This document shows, piece after piece, positions 35,401-46,469 of a stretch of 64,000 bases of DNA. The notes under the pieces were generated by a model that worked only from the letters and a program-made list of their open reading frames with translations, was not told where the DNA came from and searched no databases. Position 1 is the first letter of the stretch. Each line of letters opens with the position of its first letter. Origin of the DNA: Luscinia megarhynchos (lineage: Eukaryota; Chordata; Aves; Passeriformes; Turdidae); assembly GCA_034336665.1 (NCBI GenBank), contig CM067569.1:23967320-24031319 (forward strand), written 5' to 3'. Made by a program: the position numbers and the translations under genes.

Positions 35401-37776
35401 ATGGTAGTGCAGTCCTGACTGGGAGTTGTAATGTCAATCATGTCACCAAAAGACAACTAGTCATGACATGGAGATTAATCCATTTTCAGAACTCCAGGTT
35501 TTACAGACTCTTAAGTCAGAGAGTCTTAGCAAAACTGTCTTTTATGACAAGAGTTAGAAGTAGATATTTTTGTGATTGATTGGCCTGTTCTGACCAGGGC
35601 GTGTTAGGTTCACTTTTGGCTCAGTCAGACTCTCCTGTGTGGTTTTGGGGAAATAAGTGGAACTTTCTGTGACTTATTGTTTGTCCTACCAACAAGAGGT
35701 AGAACTGTTTCTCTTCTGCCAGTTGACAATCTTAAAGATAAAGCTGAGGTCTGTAAAGACTTCAGCAGCAGATGGACTTGGATCTTTTACATATAAATCA
35801 GAGCATTATTCATGTGTGGTCTTCCAGCATTGTGTAATATAAGGAAGACTGTGTTATGCTTTTTTTGTATTTCAAAAAATGTTAGTAGCACTTGAAATAC
35901 TCAGAAACTGAACTGGTTCCCCTGATCCCACCTATCAGGTTGTTGGTTCTGGTGCTGTTTTGTCACAGCAGAAGAGCTGCTTGTGTTAGTGCCAGTTCCA
36001 CAGGCTAGTGCTGCACCCCTTTTTTCTTCTAGCAGAAGATATTTCCTAACCATTGGTGCGTTTTTAACCAAAAGGTTTCTTGATGTTTCCTTAAAAATGA
36101 AAACAAAACCACTGGGCTATCCGAGTTGGAAAAGCTGCAATTTGTGGCACTGTGTTGTGTGCTTCTTAATCACACTGGGCAACGTCCCAGGGGTGCCACT
36201 TCACTATTGCAACCAGCCACTGACTTAATCTTAAGTAGGATTTTAATGAAGATCCTGGTGAGGATGTAGTAAAACATCCAATAGGGCTACTAAGTTTTAC
36301 ATCACTTTCAGTTCTTGTAAGGTAGGCAGTCCTTTCTCCAAATGGCAGTTTGGACAGCTAAGAATCACAACTCCTAAGGTTTTTTCTTTCCATTTGTCCC
36401 TACTATTTTTTCTTAAGCTTAAGCTGAGACTTGCTTTTGTTCCTCTGCTAGAACAGTTGCAGATGCTATCCATTACGGTGAACTTCATTTAGCCTTGGAA
36501 ATGAAAAACTCCTACCCTTCCTCCCTCCAACAGTGATTACCTTCTGTAAATGTGCTTCAGAACTTCCTTGTGGTGAAGAATGTTGTGTGGGGATGGAGGA
36601 GGGACGGGAGAAAATGCACTGGGGAGTGTAGCAAGGGAAATAAGTCTGCTTATAGATACATTTCTCTAGATACTCTGCAAAGCTTTAGGTCTTTACAAGA
36701 TTCCTCCCAGCTGCCTTTGTTCTTTGGATAGCTCACTTGCAAACCTGGCATGTGGAATTGTTTTATTCAAACTTTACTGAATGACAGGATGTACCTTAGA
36801 ATTAGAAATATGATGGGCTGTCAGCCACTTGCCCAAATTCCATCAGATCTCTATAGTTCTTAATAAATGAACTGACAGCTTATTAACCAGGCAGTACAAC
36901 AGGAGCTTCATTCTGTTGTAAAATTTTAAATCATGTTGTTCTAACAGGCATGCAGTTTGTCACCACCTCTTTTTCTTTGGGAATGAGAAATAAATAAGAA
37001 AAAGTCAATCTCCTGCTACCACCCTGGTTTCTGGCAATATTAATAAAGATTTTGAGCTAACTGTGAAGTTAGGAGTGGGTATCCTGCAGAAATACTATCA
37101 GGCACTGAGAAATTAAGTTAATTTGGTACCTCAGGGTTAAGAAAAACTTGTAGCATTATGGAAGTTTAATGCTTGTTTGTTTAGTTTTGTGATTCCTAGT
37201 AAACAAACATTTTATCTACCAGCAAAGGAAAAAAAATTTTAGAATTTAGTTAGGTAAGCTACTGGATCTTAGTTTAAGCCCTAGTCAAATAGAGGTCTTA
37301 GACTTCTTCATTGTTGCAGGATTCACTTGGTAAAATCAGTCTAGTCAGTCATGAGTGAATGCTGTTGCTGACTTCATGTTGTTGCATAGTTATGTAAGAT
37401 CATGGCTTTCTTCCTCAAGTTGTGCAATACTGTTAACATCTTGAAAATACCACCAAAAATGATTCCTTTATTTAGCTTTTCACTTGGAAGGCCAGATACA
37501 AGTCAGGAGAATTAGGGACTGCAGTGCTTTATCAGGTCTGTAACCAGCTCCTGTACAGTAATTAAATAACACAGTGCAAGAAATGGTGCTTACAGCTGAA
37601 AACTCTCCATGTGATTTTCTGAGAATCAGATTGGAACAAACTGAGCTGGACTGAAAAGTGTATTAACTGCAACATTTCACTGAAGGTACTAATCTGTGTG
37701 ACAGTCTGGGCACATCAAGGGGGAAATGAATCTCCTAAACACTGTTATTATTCTCTGTGAGAAGCCACGGAATACT
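32402..37776. other. non-coding DNA, nothing convincing
   Basis: AT-rich sequence with T-runs and an A run at 34120-34133. A 25-nt interval between CCCAG (33515) and CTG|GTAAGT (33541) looks like a microexon pair but has a poor tract. Other open frames stay under about 80 codons. No repeat family, RNA gene or island was recognised. Confidence 0.55.
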
Positions 37777-37789
37777 TCATGAGTGAGAT

Positions 37790-38060
37790 TTGAGCTCTGT
37801 TATGCCTGGTGGCCGCCAGACAAGGTTTCTGTTGGTAGGAGATAAGGACGCAGCCTGGTCAGGGCTGCTGTGCCCAGGCTGCTCCGGCGGTGCTGGGGGG
37901 TCGGGGCTGGGCACTCCCTCCCCTCGGGTGCCCTGGGGTCCAGCCAGGCCCAGGAGGCTGCTGGGTTTGCTGGCAGCCTTGCTGTGCCTGTGCTGAGCCG
38001 CCCTGTGCTCCCTGTGCTGGCCCTGCAGAGGCTGAGCTGCACTCGTGTTCATCCACCGCA
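37790..38060. other. GC-rich patch
   Basis: A sharp GC rise with G-tracts (37895-37911) and low-complexity open frames on both strands. It is less CpG-dense than the islands at 30.8 and 32.1 kb. It forms the 3' half of the minus-strand open frame listed next. Confidence 0.5.
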
Positions 38061-38248
38061 GTCTGAGTGTCTGTCACCTCAGACTCACTGAATCCTACAC
38101 TGAACTGCTCTTCGGGGATGCTAATATGTATTCCAAAATCTTCCCTGGCTGGTATAAATGTGGCAAATTTTCTACCTTGATGCTTTTTAAATAAGAACAT
38201 TGTTTTCCTCAGTATGGCCTTTATCACAGGCTGGCTACTACTGGGAAC
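37862..38248 (-). other. minus-strand open frame with protein-like start, unrecognised
   Basis: The minus strand is open for about 129 codons between stops. The first 70 read like a real protein, balanced in charge and hydrophobicity, with words such as GRKFATFIPAREDFGIHI and EEQFSVGFSESEVTD. The last 50 become low-complexity A, Q, G and P where the DNA turns GC-rich. No ATG starts the frame (GTG at 38227; internal ATG later), and the minus-strand acceptor upstream is poor. It might be a degraded pseudogene piece, a terminal exon or chance. A possible + strand exon overlaps its start at 38213-38252. Confidence 0.2.
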
Positions 38249-38252
38249 TCAG
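38213..38252 (+). other. possible 40-nt leader-like exon
   Basis: TTGTTTTCCTCAG ends at 38212 and CTCAG|GTAACT gives a donor at 38253. All three frames of the 40 nt are open. One starts with an ATG in good context (A at -3, G at +4) and reads MAFITGWLLLGTQ, which resembles the front of a signal peptide. A shorter 23-nt version uses the acceptor at 38229. It overlaps the minus-strand frame at 37862-38248, so at most one reading is right. Low confidence. Confidence 0.15.
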
Positions 38253-38589
38253 GTAACTCTCTTTGCTCTTTGATGCATGAGAAGCTGTCGGCTCCCTTCC
38301 AGCACTAGCTGGCTCTAGCTGAGAAAGAAGCCATGCAAGAGTTGAAGTGCTGTAAGAGCATGTGTGAGTTTTAGTCTGGCTTTATTTATTCTCTGGAGGA
38401 GTGTGCTGATGTGTTGCTGTTTATTCCAAAAAGCGAGAGATGAAAAATACTGTGTGTACTTCCATCAAGTAATTTTACAAATCAGGGTTAGGTTTTCTTA
38501 CCTTGGTGTTTCAGCATCACAATTAGATTTATATTAGAATGGAGATGTAGTTAGGCACTGGCAATTTTTGAATGCACACACTTAGGTGT

Positions 38590-38620
38590 TGTGTCCACGA
38601 GTTTCCTCTTAGGTGAGTGA
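38590..38620 (+). other. recursive-splice-like site
   Basis: GTTTCCTCTTAG is followed directly by GTGAGT at 38613. This is an acceptor with a good pyrimidine tract fused to a full donor, as in described recursive splice sites of long vertebrate introns. It lies about 340 bp before the candidate exon at 38951. Confidence 0.25.
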
Positions 38621-38950
38621 GGTGTCTGTACTGGCATTTATCATTCCACCATCCTGCCCTGAGGAAGCCTGGTTGTCCATAGTGGCCATGCTGCCAACCA
38701 ACTACCAAATGCATTTTGATATATGGAGTCTGAGTTGGCTCAGAGAGAGCCAGAAAGCTGCAGAATTGGATGTGATGCCTTCCTTGAAATTTGCTTGGTT
38801 TTCCTTTGCAGGGGAATGTTCAGCATGTGTTAGTTTCCTTGTAGATGCTGCACTGGAAAGTAATTAGAACTCACCTTGGGCAAATAATAGTGAACTAGAT
38901 CAGTGATTATTAAATTTGGCTTTATTTTTTTTACTTCTTTTTTAAAGCAG

Positions 38951-39204
38951 CTGTTTCCTTGTACAGTTGTTGGTAAAGCTGAGTGTTAAGCAGATTACTT
39001 TTGGGTTGGGAGCCACAACTAGTGGGAATCTGTGGATGCTGAGATGGAGGGGTTTTTGCTGTGGAGGAGTTCAAGTTAAGAATTTGAGACAGAGGAAGAA
39101 CAAGACTTGTTTACCAGAATCAACTGATCCAGAGTATTTTAGATTTCCTCTGCACAAAAGTGTTATTTTCAAGAGAAATGTTGAGGCTGTTTTGCTTTTA
39201 GAAA
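38951..39204 (+). CDS. candidate internal exon, unrecognised gene
   Basis: A long T-rich tract (about 38921-38945) leads to AAAGCAG at 38950, and GAAA|GTAAGT gives a strong donor at 39205. The 254 nt between are open in only one frame, with one base, 84 codons and one base. The peptide includes RQRKNKTCLPESTDPEYFRF and ends in a hydrophobic VEAVLLLE; no known domain is seen. Joining the 11039-11121 candidate (two leftover bases) to this exon would keep the frame, which has a one-in-three chance of happening anyway. A non-coding RNA exon is an alternative. Confidence 0.3.
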
Positions 39205-41500
39205 GTAAGTGAGGTTTTTTGCCTAAGCTCTCTCCCCTTACTCCCTTTAGAAATTTATCATAGGATATGAATTATTTCAGCATGTCTAATAATAAATATT
39301 TCCTGAGCCTGAGCTTGTGCTAATTTTGTGTCTCACTAAACACGGTAGTATGCTTTGCTATTTGATCCTTAGGAAGTTTCCTGCTAAAGTGCTGGTCACT
39401 TCAAGTAATGAATTCAGTGCATATGAATGAATTTCTTCAAGAATCTTTGCAATGTTCTAATGAAATGTAAAATCCTTATTAAACAAGCTTTCTTTCTAAA
39501 ACTGCAATTTCTGCAATCAGATCTTTGGGCTGCATCCAACATCCTGGGCTTTCCATATGGTTCATGCATTTCTCAGAAAAAGAAGAGAAAATTCGGTGGG
39601 GGTTTTTTTCCACCCCCCCTTTGTTAAGTTAGTGATTTCATTTATTATATATGGACACTCACCTAAATTTATATTTATGGTGTAGATTCAGGGTGGAGGC
39701 TGGTTGGAGTATGCCAATGGGGAGCACAAGAGCGAACACACAGTAGTCATTGGGTGTAGTGGGAAAAATTATTACAAATTTAAATATTTCATAAGCATAC
39801 CTTTGAAAAGGAAAATTAAAAGCTAATATAACTTTACCTTTTTAAGCAGAGGGCAGTTGTTTTCTGCCTGTAATAAGAATGTCTTAATTGTGTGCAATAA
39901 GAATTTGCTGCCCTGGAAATTTTTTAGAAATTCTTCCTACAATAAAATTTTTTTATCCCTCTCCCCCTCATCATCACATTGAGAGAGATAAATCCTGCAC
40001 AAGAAGTATAACTGTAGACTGGTAGTTTTAATCAACACATACTTTCCTGATGGATTCTGCCAGTGCTAAAAGATAAATGGTGCAACAGTTAGAGAAACAT
40101 CCAGCCTTCCTTTGAATTAGTCTTTTGTAACATAAGTAAATTATCTGGAAGGTACTCAACCACAGCACTTTGATAATACAGGTGTTTAAATGGTAATAGC
40201 TATTGGAATTGGAATGGGAGTGAAACAATAAAGTCATTAGGGTGTTACAACATGAAATTAAGCTATCACTATTACCGAGCAATATTATTATCCTAAAGTC
40301 TGCAACTCACAGAGCAAATGAAAACAATGTAATACCCCTCTAACAGTAGTTTACATTAGGATTTAGTTTAGCCATGATGTTTGCTCATGTTATAATATCT
40401 TTATTAGACTGAAGTCATGAGCTGGTGCACAGTATTGTAACCCAAAAGGAATAACTTAGAGCTGCTGACCATCTACCCAGGCAAATCCTGCTCCCTACAA
40501 AAAAAAGATCTTTTGTTCAATGTTCTCATAGTGGTGACTCACATGTAATGGTTAGCAAGAATATAGAATATTGATAACTTTAATATTTAAATTACTTAAT
40601 TACCTAATGAAGACTTGAATCCTGTTGACTTCTGTATGTATCTCTATAACTTTAATGAAAATTTTTGCCTAAAAATCTCAGATTTCAGTTTGGTCAGTAA
40701 TTTTTTCTGAGGTGAGGAAAAATTTGCAAGCGAGAATGACATCTGTGTTTATGCATATGATGGGAAAAAAGTACTTCTAATGAATTTTACTGGAACATAT
40801 TGGATTCTGAATGGATGTTCAGTAGGAGCAGCATTCTGTATTCAGCAGTCCATTCTAACAAAACCAGAGCTGGGTGAGCCCAGTCACTGAGGTGCTGAGC
40901 AGCTTGCCTACAGACAGTTGAAACATTCTAAATTAAAACATTTTTCTTTGTCTGAATTTAAAATTTTCCTGGAAATTTTTACAAATGACATAGTTTTGTA
41001 AACACTGAATCATCAAATTGCTGCTGCTTCTGTTCTTATTGTTGTTGCTATTTATTAGTGCATCAGTGAAAAGAACAAGTTTATTTCCCCGGTTCAAGCT
41101 GGTTTTGCTGAAACAATTCCTTCAGTTGTTTATAACGTTACTAGGAGGTACCTCCCCTATGACCTGGCTGCAGTTTGCTAGGAAGTATGCATACCTAGAT
41201 GATAAAAGAAAAAAACATTTTTAAATATAAAGGAAGTATTTTCTTTTTCAAGAACCTGCAGTGTTTCAGTGCAGATTAAAAACCTACTGCTACTACCTTG
41301 GGAAAGGTCCTAAATTGATATACATAAATCACATTGTCATAGAAGTAGATGAAATGAGGGTAATAAACATTAGCTAATACATTTATTTAACAAATTCCTT
41401 TTGTTTCAATAAATAAGATTTTTCCAGTTTTAGTTTCTTTTGCACCAGGAATTCCTAGTGTGTCTTTGAGGTGATTACTGCCACTTTTCCGTCTAAGCAG
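39205..41500. other. non-coding DNA, nothing convincing
   Basis: AT-rich DNA with short homopolymer runs and no open frame above about 85 codons. No island, repeat family or RNA gene was recognised. Confidence 0.6.
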
Positions 41501-41819
41501 CCTCCCATCTTCCCATGTTCTGCTCTATGCTGGCCTCTGCTGTAAGGACCTTGGCCTTGTGGTTATTCAGATTGTGTTTCTGTCTCTTGGTTTCCCACAG
41601 GCCGGGGCTTCTCCCCGCTGCTCCTGCAGTGCATGCACCCATGCTGGGCCCTCTACAGAACCAGCTTCACTGCAGAGAAAGGCACAAGCTTGCGAGCTGG
41701 AAGGGGTAAAAAGAGTAAGGAATCTGAAATACCTGATAGAGCAGCTACCCTGCTGTGCCCCATCTTCCAGTGATTCCCCTTCCTGCGCAGGTCATGAGCT
41801 GATGGGCCCAGAAGATGTT
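41500..41819 (+). other. GC-rising flank with orphan acceptor
   Basis: TTTCTGTCTCTTGGTTTCCCACAG ends at 41600, a very good acceptor, followed by GC-rich DNA open in two frames. The nearest donor-like word (GGGGTAAAAAG at about 41706) is weak. The open peptides are low-complexity and not recognised. It may be the left edge of the CpG-rich island that follows. Confidence 0.25.
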
Positions 41820-42300
41820 ACTGGCGTTGGTTTCTCCTTTGCCCCTCTGCTGGCAGCGGGCACGGGGAGCTCTGGCTGCTGCAGGAGCCTGACCTGCTAA
41901 CTTTGGCTCGGCAGCTGTGCTGCGCTCCACGGGCTGCCGGGCTGCAGAGGAGGGGTGCTTGCTCACAGGGGTGCGTGCCTTCATGTAGGCAGCTAGCACC
42001 CCAAGGAGCTCCGTTTGGGAATGCGGTCCTGGCTGGAGGCTGCTGCCATCCCTGCGCTGCGAGGCTGGGTGTGTGCACGCTGCCTTACGGGCTGCAGAGC
42101 CACTCCGTCCTCTCCCCCACCTTGCGTGCAAAGACTGAGATGGCTGAAGCGTGGAGAATAATCCCTTGATGCTTGTGGGATTATTCACATTTACAGTCAG
42201 GCCCCTGCAGCACCTCCCGTGCTGGTGTGCTGGTCTGTGCCGAGAGCCTGGAGACGCCCGTGTGGTACAAACACTGACAAGTGATACTGAAGCACGCGGA
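41820..42300. promoter_or_regulatory. CpG-rich island
   Basis: By eye at least 17 CpGs fall in the first 300 bp, with more up to about 42300, in GC-rich sequence. Open frames occur on both strands (up to 147 codons minus, 41745-42188), but the peptides are A, G, S and Q-rich without a domain. No TATA-like word or clear donor marks a transcription start, so it may be a promoter, an enhancer or only a GC-biased patch. Confidence 0.35.
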
Positions 42301-45027
42301 TTCCTTGCTGAATCTTGTTGAAATTGCGTTTGTTTCTGAGGGAGTACTGCTTACTGCTGCTCTCTTGTCTGTTTGGGTTAAGCAGGACATTTGGATCTAG
42401 GAAAACCAGCAAAATTTTCCCTTCTGAACCCTCTGCTCTTGCACACTCTGCTCTTTTGGTTTGTGTTGGTGCTTTTACAGCTCTGCCCTACTCTCCACTG
42501 TTTCTGCAGTACTTTTGTCTACAGCAGAGAGATGAGGAAAGGAAATAAATTTATCTTTTAGTGAGAAGTTTGACCTGAATGTTGTTGCAGTGTTTAATGC
42601 TTTAAGAGCTTCAACAGTAACTTCATTTCCCAGTACAGGTACTCTGCAAGCTCTGCACTACAATTCTATGTGCAGACTTTGTGCCTGTTAAAAAGCTGGT
42701 TTGGTTTTATATCTTGCAGGTAATACAGAGATTTCTGTAAGAACTTATGTAACTTCTTACAATACTGTTAGGAAACTTGATGTTACTGAATTTAAACAAA
42801 ACTACCCTTTGGTTGGGCTGACGCTACAAAATCGGTTTGTCTGTTTCATCTGGGGAATCATAACCTTGAATCTTGACTTAGCTGACAGGAGCCAAAGAGC
42901 TATGTCTCAAGGTCTGAAGTGACAATGAATCTACATTCAAGTACCCTGGACTTGTCTTGATTTATATTGCTGTCTTCCTTGCATAATTGATGGCTATTTT
43001 TTAGTATGCTGGCAATAAGTGAGCTCAGTGGAATAGCTGGTCTTCAGAATTCGGGGTTAGTTTTATGAAATCAAAAGAGGAAAGTGTGATATACAACATG
43101 TTTGTAGTTATGCCTTAAAATCTGGTCTCTCATGGAGCCTGGTCAGGTTTGGTGACTATATGCTTTTGATCAAGACCCAAAAAGTTAGAAATAATGATGG
43201 GGGTATGAAAGGAGGGAGATTGAGGTGGAGGGGAGGAATGAGAAAGGGCATTCCAGCTAGTGCAGCTGCAGGTTTTGAGCTTTGTAGGAGCTGAAGCAAG
43301 GCTGTAAGCTGTCAGCACAAGTGAAGAGCCAGAAAAGATCTGACAGACATAAACACGACTGCTTTCTTCAGCTGTAGAAGTGCAAAGGAACAAACACAGA
43401 TCTTGACATACATCATCCTCCTCCTTAGATAGTGTTTTTATAACCCATCAAAGCCCAGCACACTTGGATAACAGAGAAATACTAGTTTGCTCTACCTTAT
43501 GGAAGGGTACTATAAGGGGAAACCTTATATTTGACAGAAAACGAGAAGTCTCAGAAACTTACTGTGGGTGTCTATATGGAGAATATTGTTTTGTTTTCAG
43601 AAATTGTAAGCAATCTCGTGGCACAGATATTTGAAATTCTGGGATGCTTTGCGAGTTGCAGTGAGTGTGTGTGATTTCACAGACTGCTGTTGTGCAAAGG
43701 CTGAAATCACCAAGAACACCCAGTATTTCTTGACTTTGATTCCACAGCCCTTCCATGTATGAAGCTAGTGTCCTGTGTATTAAAATGGGCCGTTCCTTTA
43801 CTCCTGGAAATCTTCAATTCAGTGTTGAGAAAAAACCCCGAAAGCTACTACTTTGAAGGCAGAGAAATGTAGGTCCTGTATCTTTACTCCAGCTTGATAT
43901 TAGGGTTTTTTTCACTTTGTCATTTAAAAAAATAATGACATAAATGTGATTCCTAGAAGAAAAGAACTTAGTTCCAAGCTTGCTCACCTCTTTAGAGTTA
44001 AAAAAAAAGGGGGGATAACCTGATTAGATGAATGACATGTTAGTTGAAAACATAATGCTTTCCTGTTTGAAGAATTTTAAAACATTGTACTTCATTTGAG
44101 TATGGAAAACTGGCTTTCCCTTCAGGAAGTGTTAGCTCCCTGCTGCTCTGCAAAAACAGTGGAAAAGAGAAATCTTTTCAAGTCAATGTTTCCACTGTAA
44201 ATAGAAAAAGAACTAGTTTCCATTTTCTTCTTTGTTGTTATTGCCGGGTATCTTAAGAATCACTATTTTCTTTTCCTGAGTGAAGGTAACCAGATAAAAA
44301 GTTAGAAAAGGTTTGTGAGGAGAGCAAGAGAAACAGAAGGAGGGGAGAGAGAAAATGTCCGGACTTCATTAATCAAAGGAGTAAACAAGTTTCTGTGGTA
44401 TGTTTTTTGGAAATGTTTGTATTTGTAAGAATCTCTTTAAAGCCCCCTTCAATAACGATTCATGGGGCACAGTGAGCCCCAGAGGGTGAGAGCAGCAGCC
44501 TTTCCCTGTGATTAGGAACCCTTTCTTGCTGCTTCCTCTCTCCTAACACTGACTTAATTACACCTGTTTTAACATAACTGAGGTAGGTAGAAAAATGTGG
44601 GGCATAGATGTGAAAAGTGAGTGGTATCTGTATTTGAAGAGCCATTTCTGTGATAACTGTGCTCCTTGTTTCTGTTTCGCTGTAGCTTGTGTGGTCAGGA
44701 CCTGGCAGATGAGAGGAAAGTCATTGCATTAGTAATTCTGCCTGTCAGTGTTCATGAAAACTTGTTCTGGAAACAGGCACATAGCTACACATCTCGTGCT
44801 TGCAAAGTGCCCCTTTGGTTAAGGAAGCAAGCGGGGAGAGAGAAGGTTTTCACTGTCTTATTAGCAGGGCAGTAGTGTCCAAATTGCCGCTTTGCTAGGA
44901 AAAAGTATGAGCAAAACATCTATTTCTGAATTATTCTCAGTGGAGAAGGTCTTAAAGAGTAAAGAAGTGCAGTCACACTGTTGATTAATTTGCCCAGCAC
45001 TGTAATTATTGTGAAATAGCAATGTAA
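42301..45027. other. non-coding DNA, nothing convincing
   Basis: AT-rich sequence. An acceptor fused to a donor (TATATCTTGCAG|GTAATA at about 42719) adds another weak recursive-splice-like word. A purine-only-like tract occurs at about 44318-44353. No gene, RNA or repeat family was recognised. Confidence 0.55.
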
Positions 45028-45066
45028 CTTTCTTTCTTTCTTTCTTTCCTTCCTTCCCTCTTTTAG
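45028..45066. repeat. (TTTC)n/(TTCC)n microsatellite acting as a polypyrimidine tract
   Basis: CTTTCTTTC-type repeats pass into CCTTCCTTCCCTC and end TTTTAG at 45066, so the microsatellite forms a very strong splice acceptor. From 45067 one frame stays open for 46 codons or so (starting CTWWFYWYYRNPDY), but no good donor follows. Pure C/T repeats can also form triplex DNA. Confidence 0.7.
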
Positions 45067-45179
45067 TTGCACATGGTGGTTTTACTGGTACTACAGAAAC
45101 CCTGATTATATTACCCTGGCATTCTCGGGGACTGTTAAGCAGGAGTCTTCTCTCTTTTGCTCTAAAACTCATCTAAATG

Positions 45180-45420
45180 GAAAACACATTGTCTTCATTA
45201 TATGCCAGTGTTGAATGAACAGAGTTGCCATAGCAACAGCCATCTGAGGCCTTGCTGATTTCAGGCCAGTGAATGGGGTAGACAAACAAAGTACCTTCAA
45301 AACCAGAAGGGAACAATTGCTATTCATTCAAGCCAGGTTTAAGATCAGCAAATGTCTTTAGCAAAAGAAATGCAGATAAGAAAGTATCAGACATGGCCAG
45401 AGAAGAATAACAGAAAATTA
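45180..45420. promoter_or_regulatory. candidate enhancer with RFX X-box
   Basis: Non-repetitive sequence around a perfect X-box, with nearby SOX-type ACAAAG and several TTCA/TCAT words and few homopolymers. This texture differs from the flanks and fits a compact enhancer. Sequence alone does not show activity. Confidence 0.3.
45224..45237. promoter_or_regulatory. perfect RFX X-box
   Basis: GTTGCCATAGCAAC fits the X-box consensus GTNRCC N2 RGYAAC at every position and is nearly palindromic. RFX family factors bind such sites upstream of cilia genes and in neuronal and other enhancers. A full 14-base palindromic match is rarer than most motif hits, so it is one of the better regulatory calls here. 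Confidence 0.55.
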
Positions 45421-46011
45421 TCATAATCTTAAACTTTCCTGCCTGGTGGTATAGCATGAAAGATGATTCTTAAGGGAAAAAAAAAATAATTAGAGCTGAA
45501 GAGCCAAACCACAGTCCGTCCTCAACTTGGGGGTAGCAGTGTCAGTCTTGGGAGTTATGTGTGCTGTGTTTGCAGCACCAGCTGTCGTGGGAGCCCCTGA
45601 AGGATGGGGCAGGGCAGGGCAGGTATGGCCAGAGTGCCCACGGGTCGGGATGGCTGTGCTCCTGCTCAGAGGGCAGCTCACAGCGAGGGGAACACAGATC
45701 CGGAGTGTCTAAGGTCGATATTGAAGAGCTAAATGACTTTGGTCACGAGCCTCCACAGATTGCTCAGCAGTGCCTGGAGGTAGTCAGGAGCCCCAGTGTG
45801 TTTGTTTCACCATTTTGTTGCTCCTGAAAGACTGTGATAGACAGCTTTATGTATGACATGGTTGACATATTCAACATAAAGCTTGGTTAGACTTAATATA
45901 TATTCACATAAAATGCCAAGAAACTGACTGTGAAATGTTTGCCTTGAATTAGAGATGAGGCGTGTATATGTGTGTGTCTGGTATGTGTAATTGTATTTTC
46001 TTTCTCCTTAG
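45421..46011. other. non-coding DNA with a small GC-rich stretch
   Basis: A GC-richer stretch at about 45515-45710 has short open frames on both strands with low-complexity peptides. AT-rich DNA with GT-rich words follows at about 45960-45985. No gene is supported. Confidence 0.5.
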
Positions 46012-46025
46012 TCCTACACAAAAAT
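46012..46025 (+). other. possible 14-nt microexon
   Basis: TTGTATTTTCTTTCTCCTTAG ends at 46011 and GTAAGTAAT starts at 46026, both near-ideal splice signals, with 14 nt between. Microexons of 3-27 nt are known in vertebrate neural genes. A length of 14 would shift the frame. The sites could also belong to a recursive step. RNA evidence is needed to tell these from chance. Confidence 0.2.
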
Positions 46026-46450
46026 GTAAGTAATAATTTTCTCACTGAAGTGCCATTTCTGATCTCAGTGTTGTCTAACGTGTAGAGACATAAAGAGGCA
46101 GAGGCCAGAAAAGGAGCACACACAGACTGCATGTTGTGTTGGCAGTGGGCACAGGAGGTGCCTTTTGAGAGTGGTGGTGTGACAGAAAGCCCTCTCCTGG
46201 CCCCCACGTTGGATTTGACAGGAGCCATCACAAGCAGAGGCCGTGTGGCAAACAGCCCATGGAGGAATGGGAGGAAAAGGGCAGGAGCAGGTTCGGGGCT
46301 GGGATTACTTGTGGGAGGCTGCATTGTCCTTTACTTCAGTGAGCACGCTGGGTTGGAGGCTCACGTCATCAGCTGGATTGCTGAATCCTTCTCTGGAAGA
46401 TCCTGGAGACTGGAGAAATGGTGTGTTTGTTTTTGTATGGTAGGTAGCTT

Positions 46451-46469
46451 AAAAAAAAAAAAAAAAAAA
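46451..46469 (+). repeat. poly(A) run of 19
   Basis: An uninterrupted A tract, followed by GGTAAGAA. It is the longest homopolymer in the window. It could be the tail of a processed retrocopy on the + strand, but the 300 bp upstream show no recognisable gene or SINE. Confidence 0.8.

Noticed and set aside
41745..42188. Minus-strand open frame of 147 codons
   Set aside because: It coincides with a CpG-rich island and is A/G/S/Q-rich, so composition explains it.
46140..46469. Processed retrocopy ending in the A19 run
   Set aside because: No upstream sequence resembles a known gene and no target-site duplication was seen.
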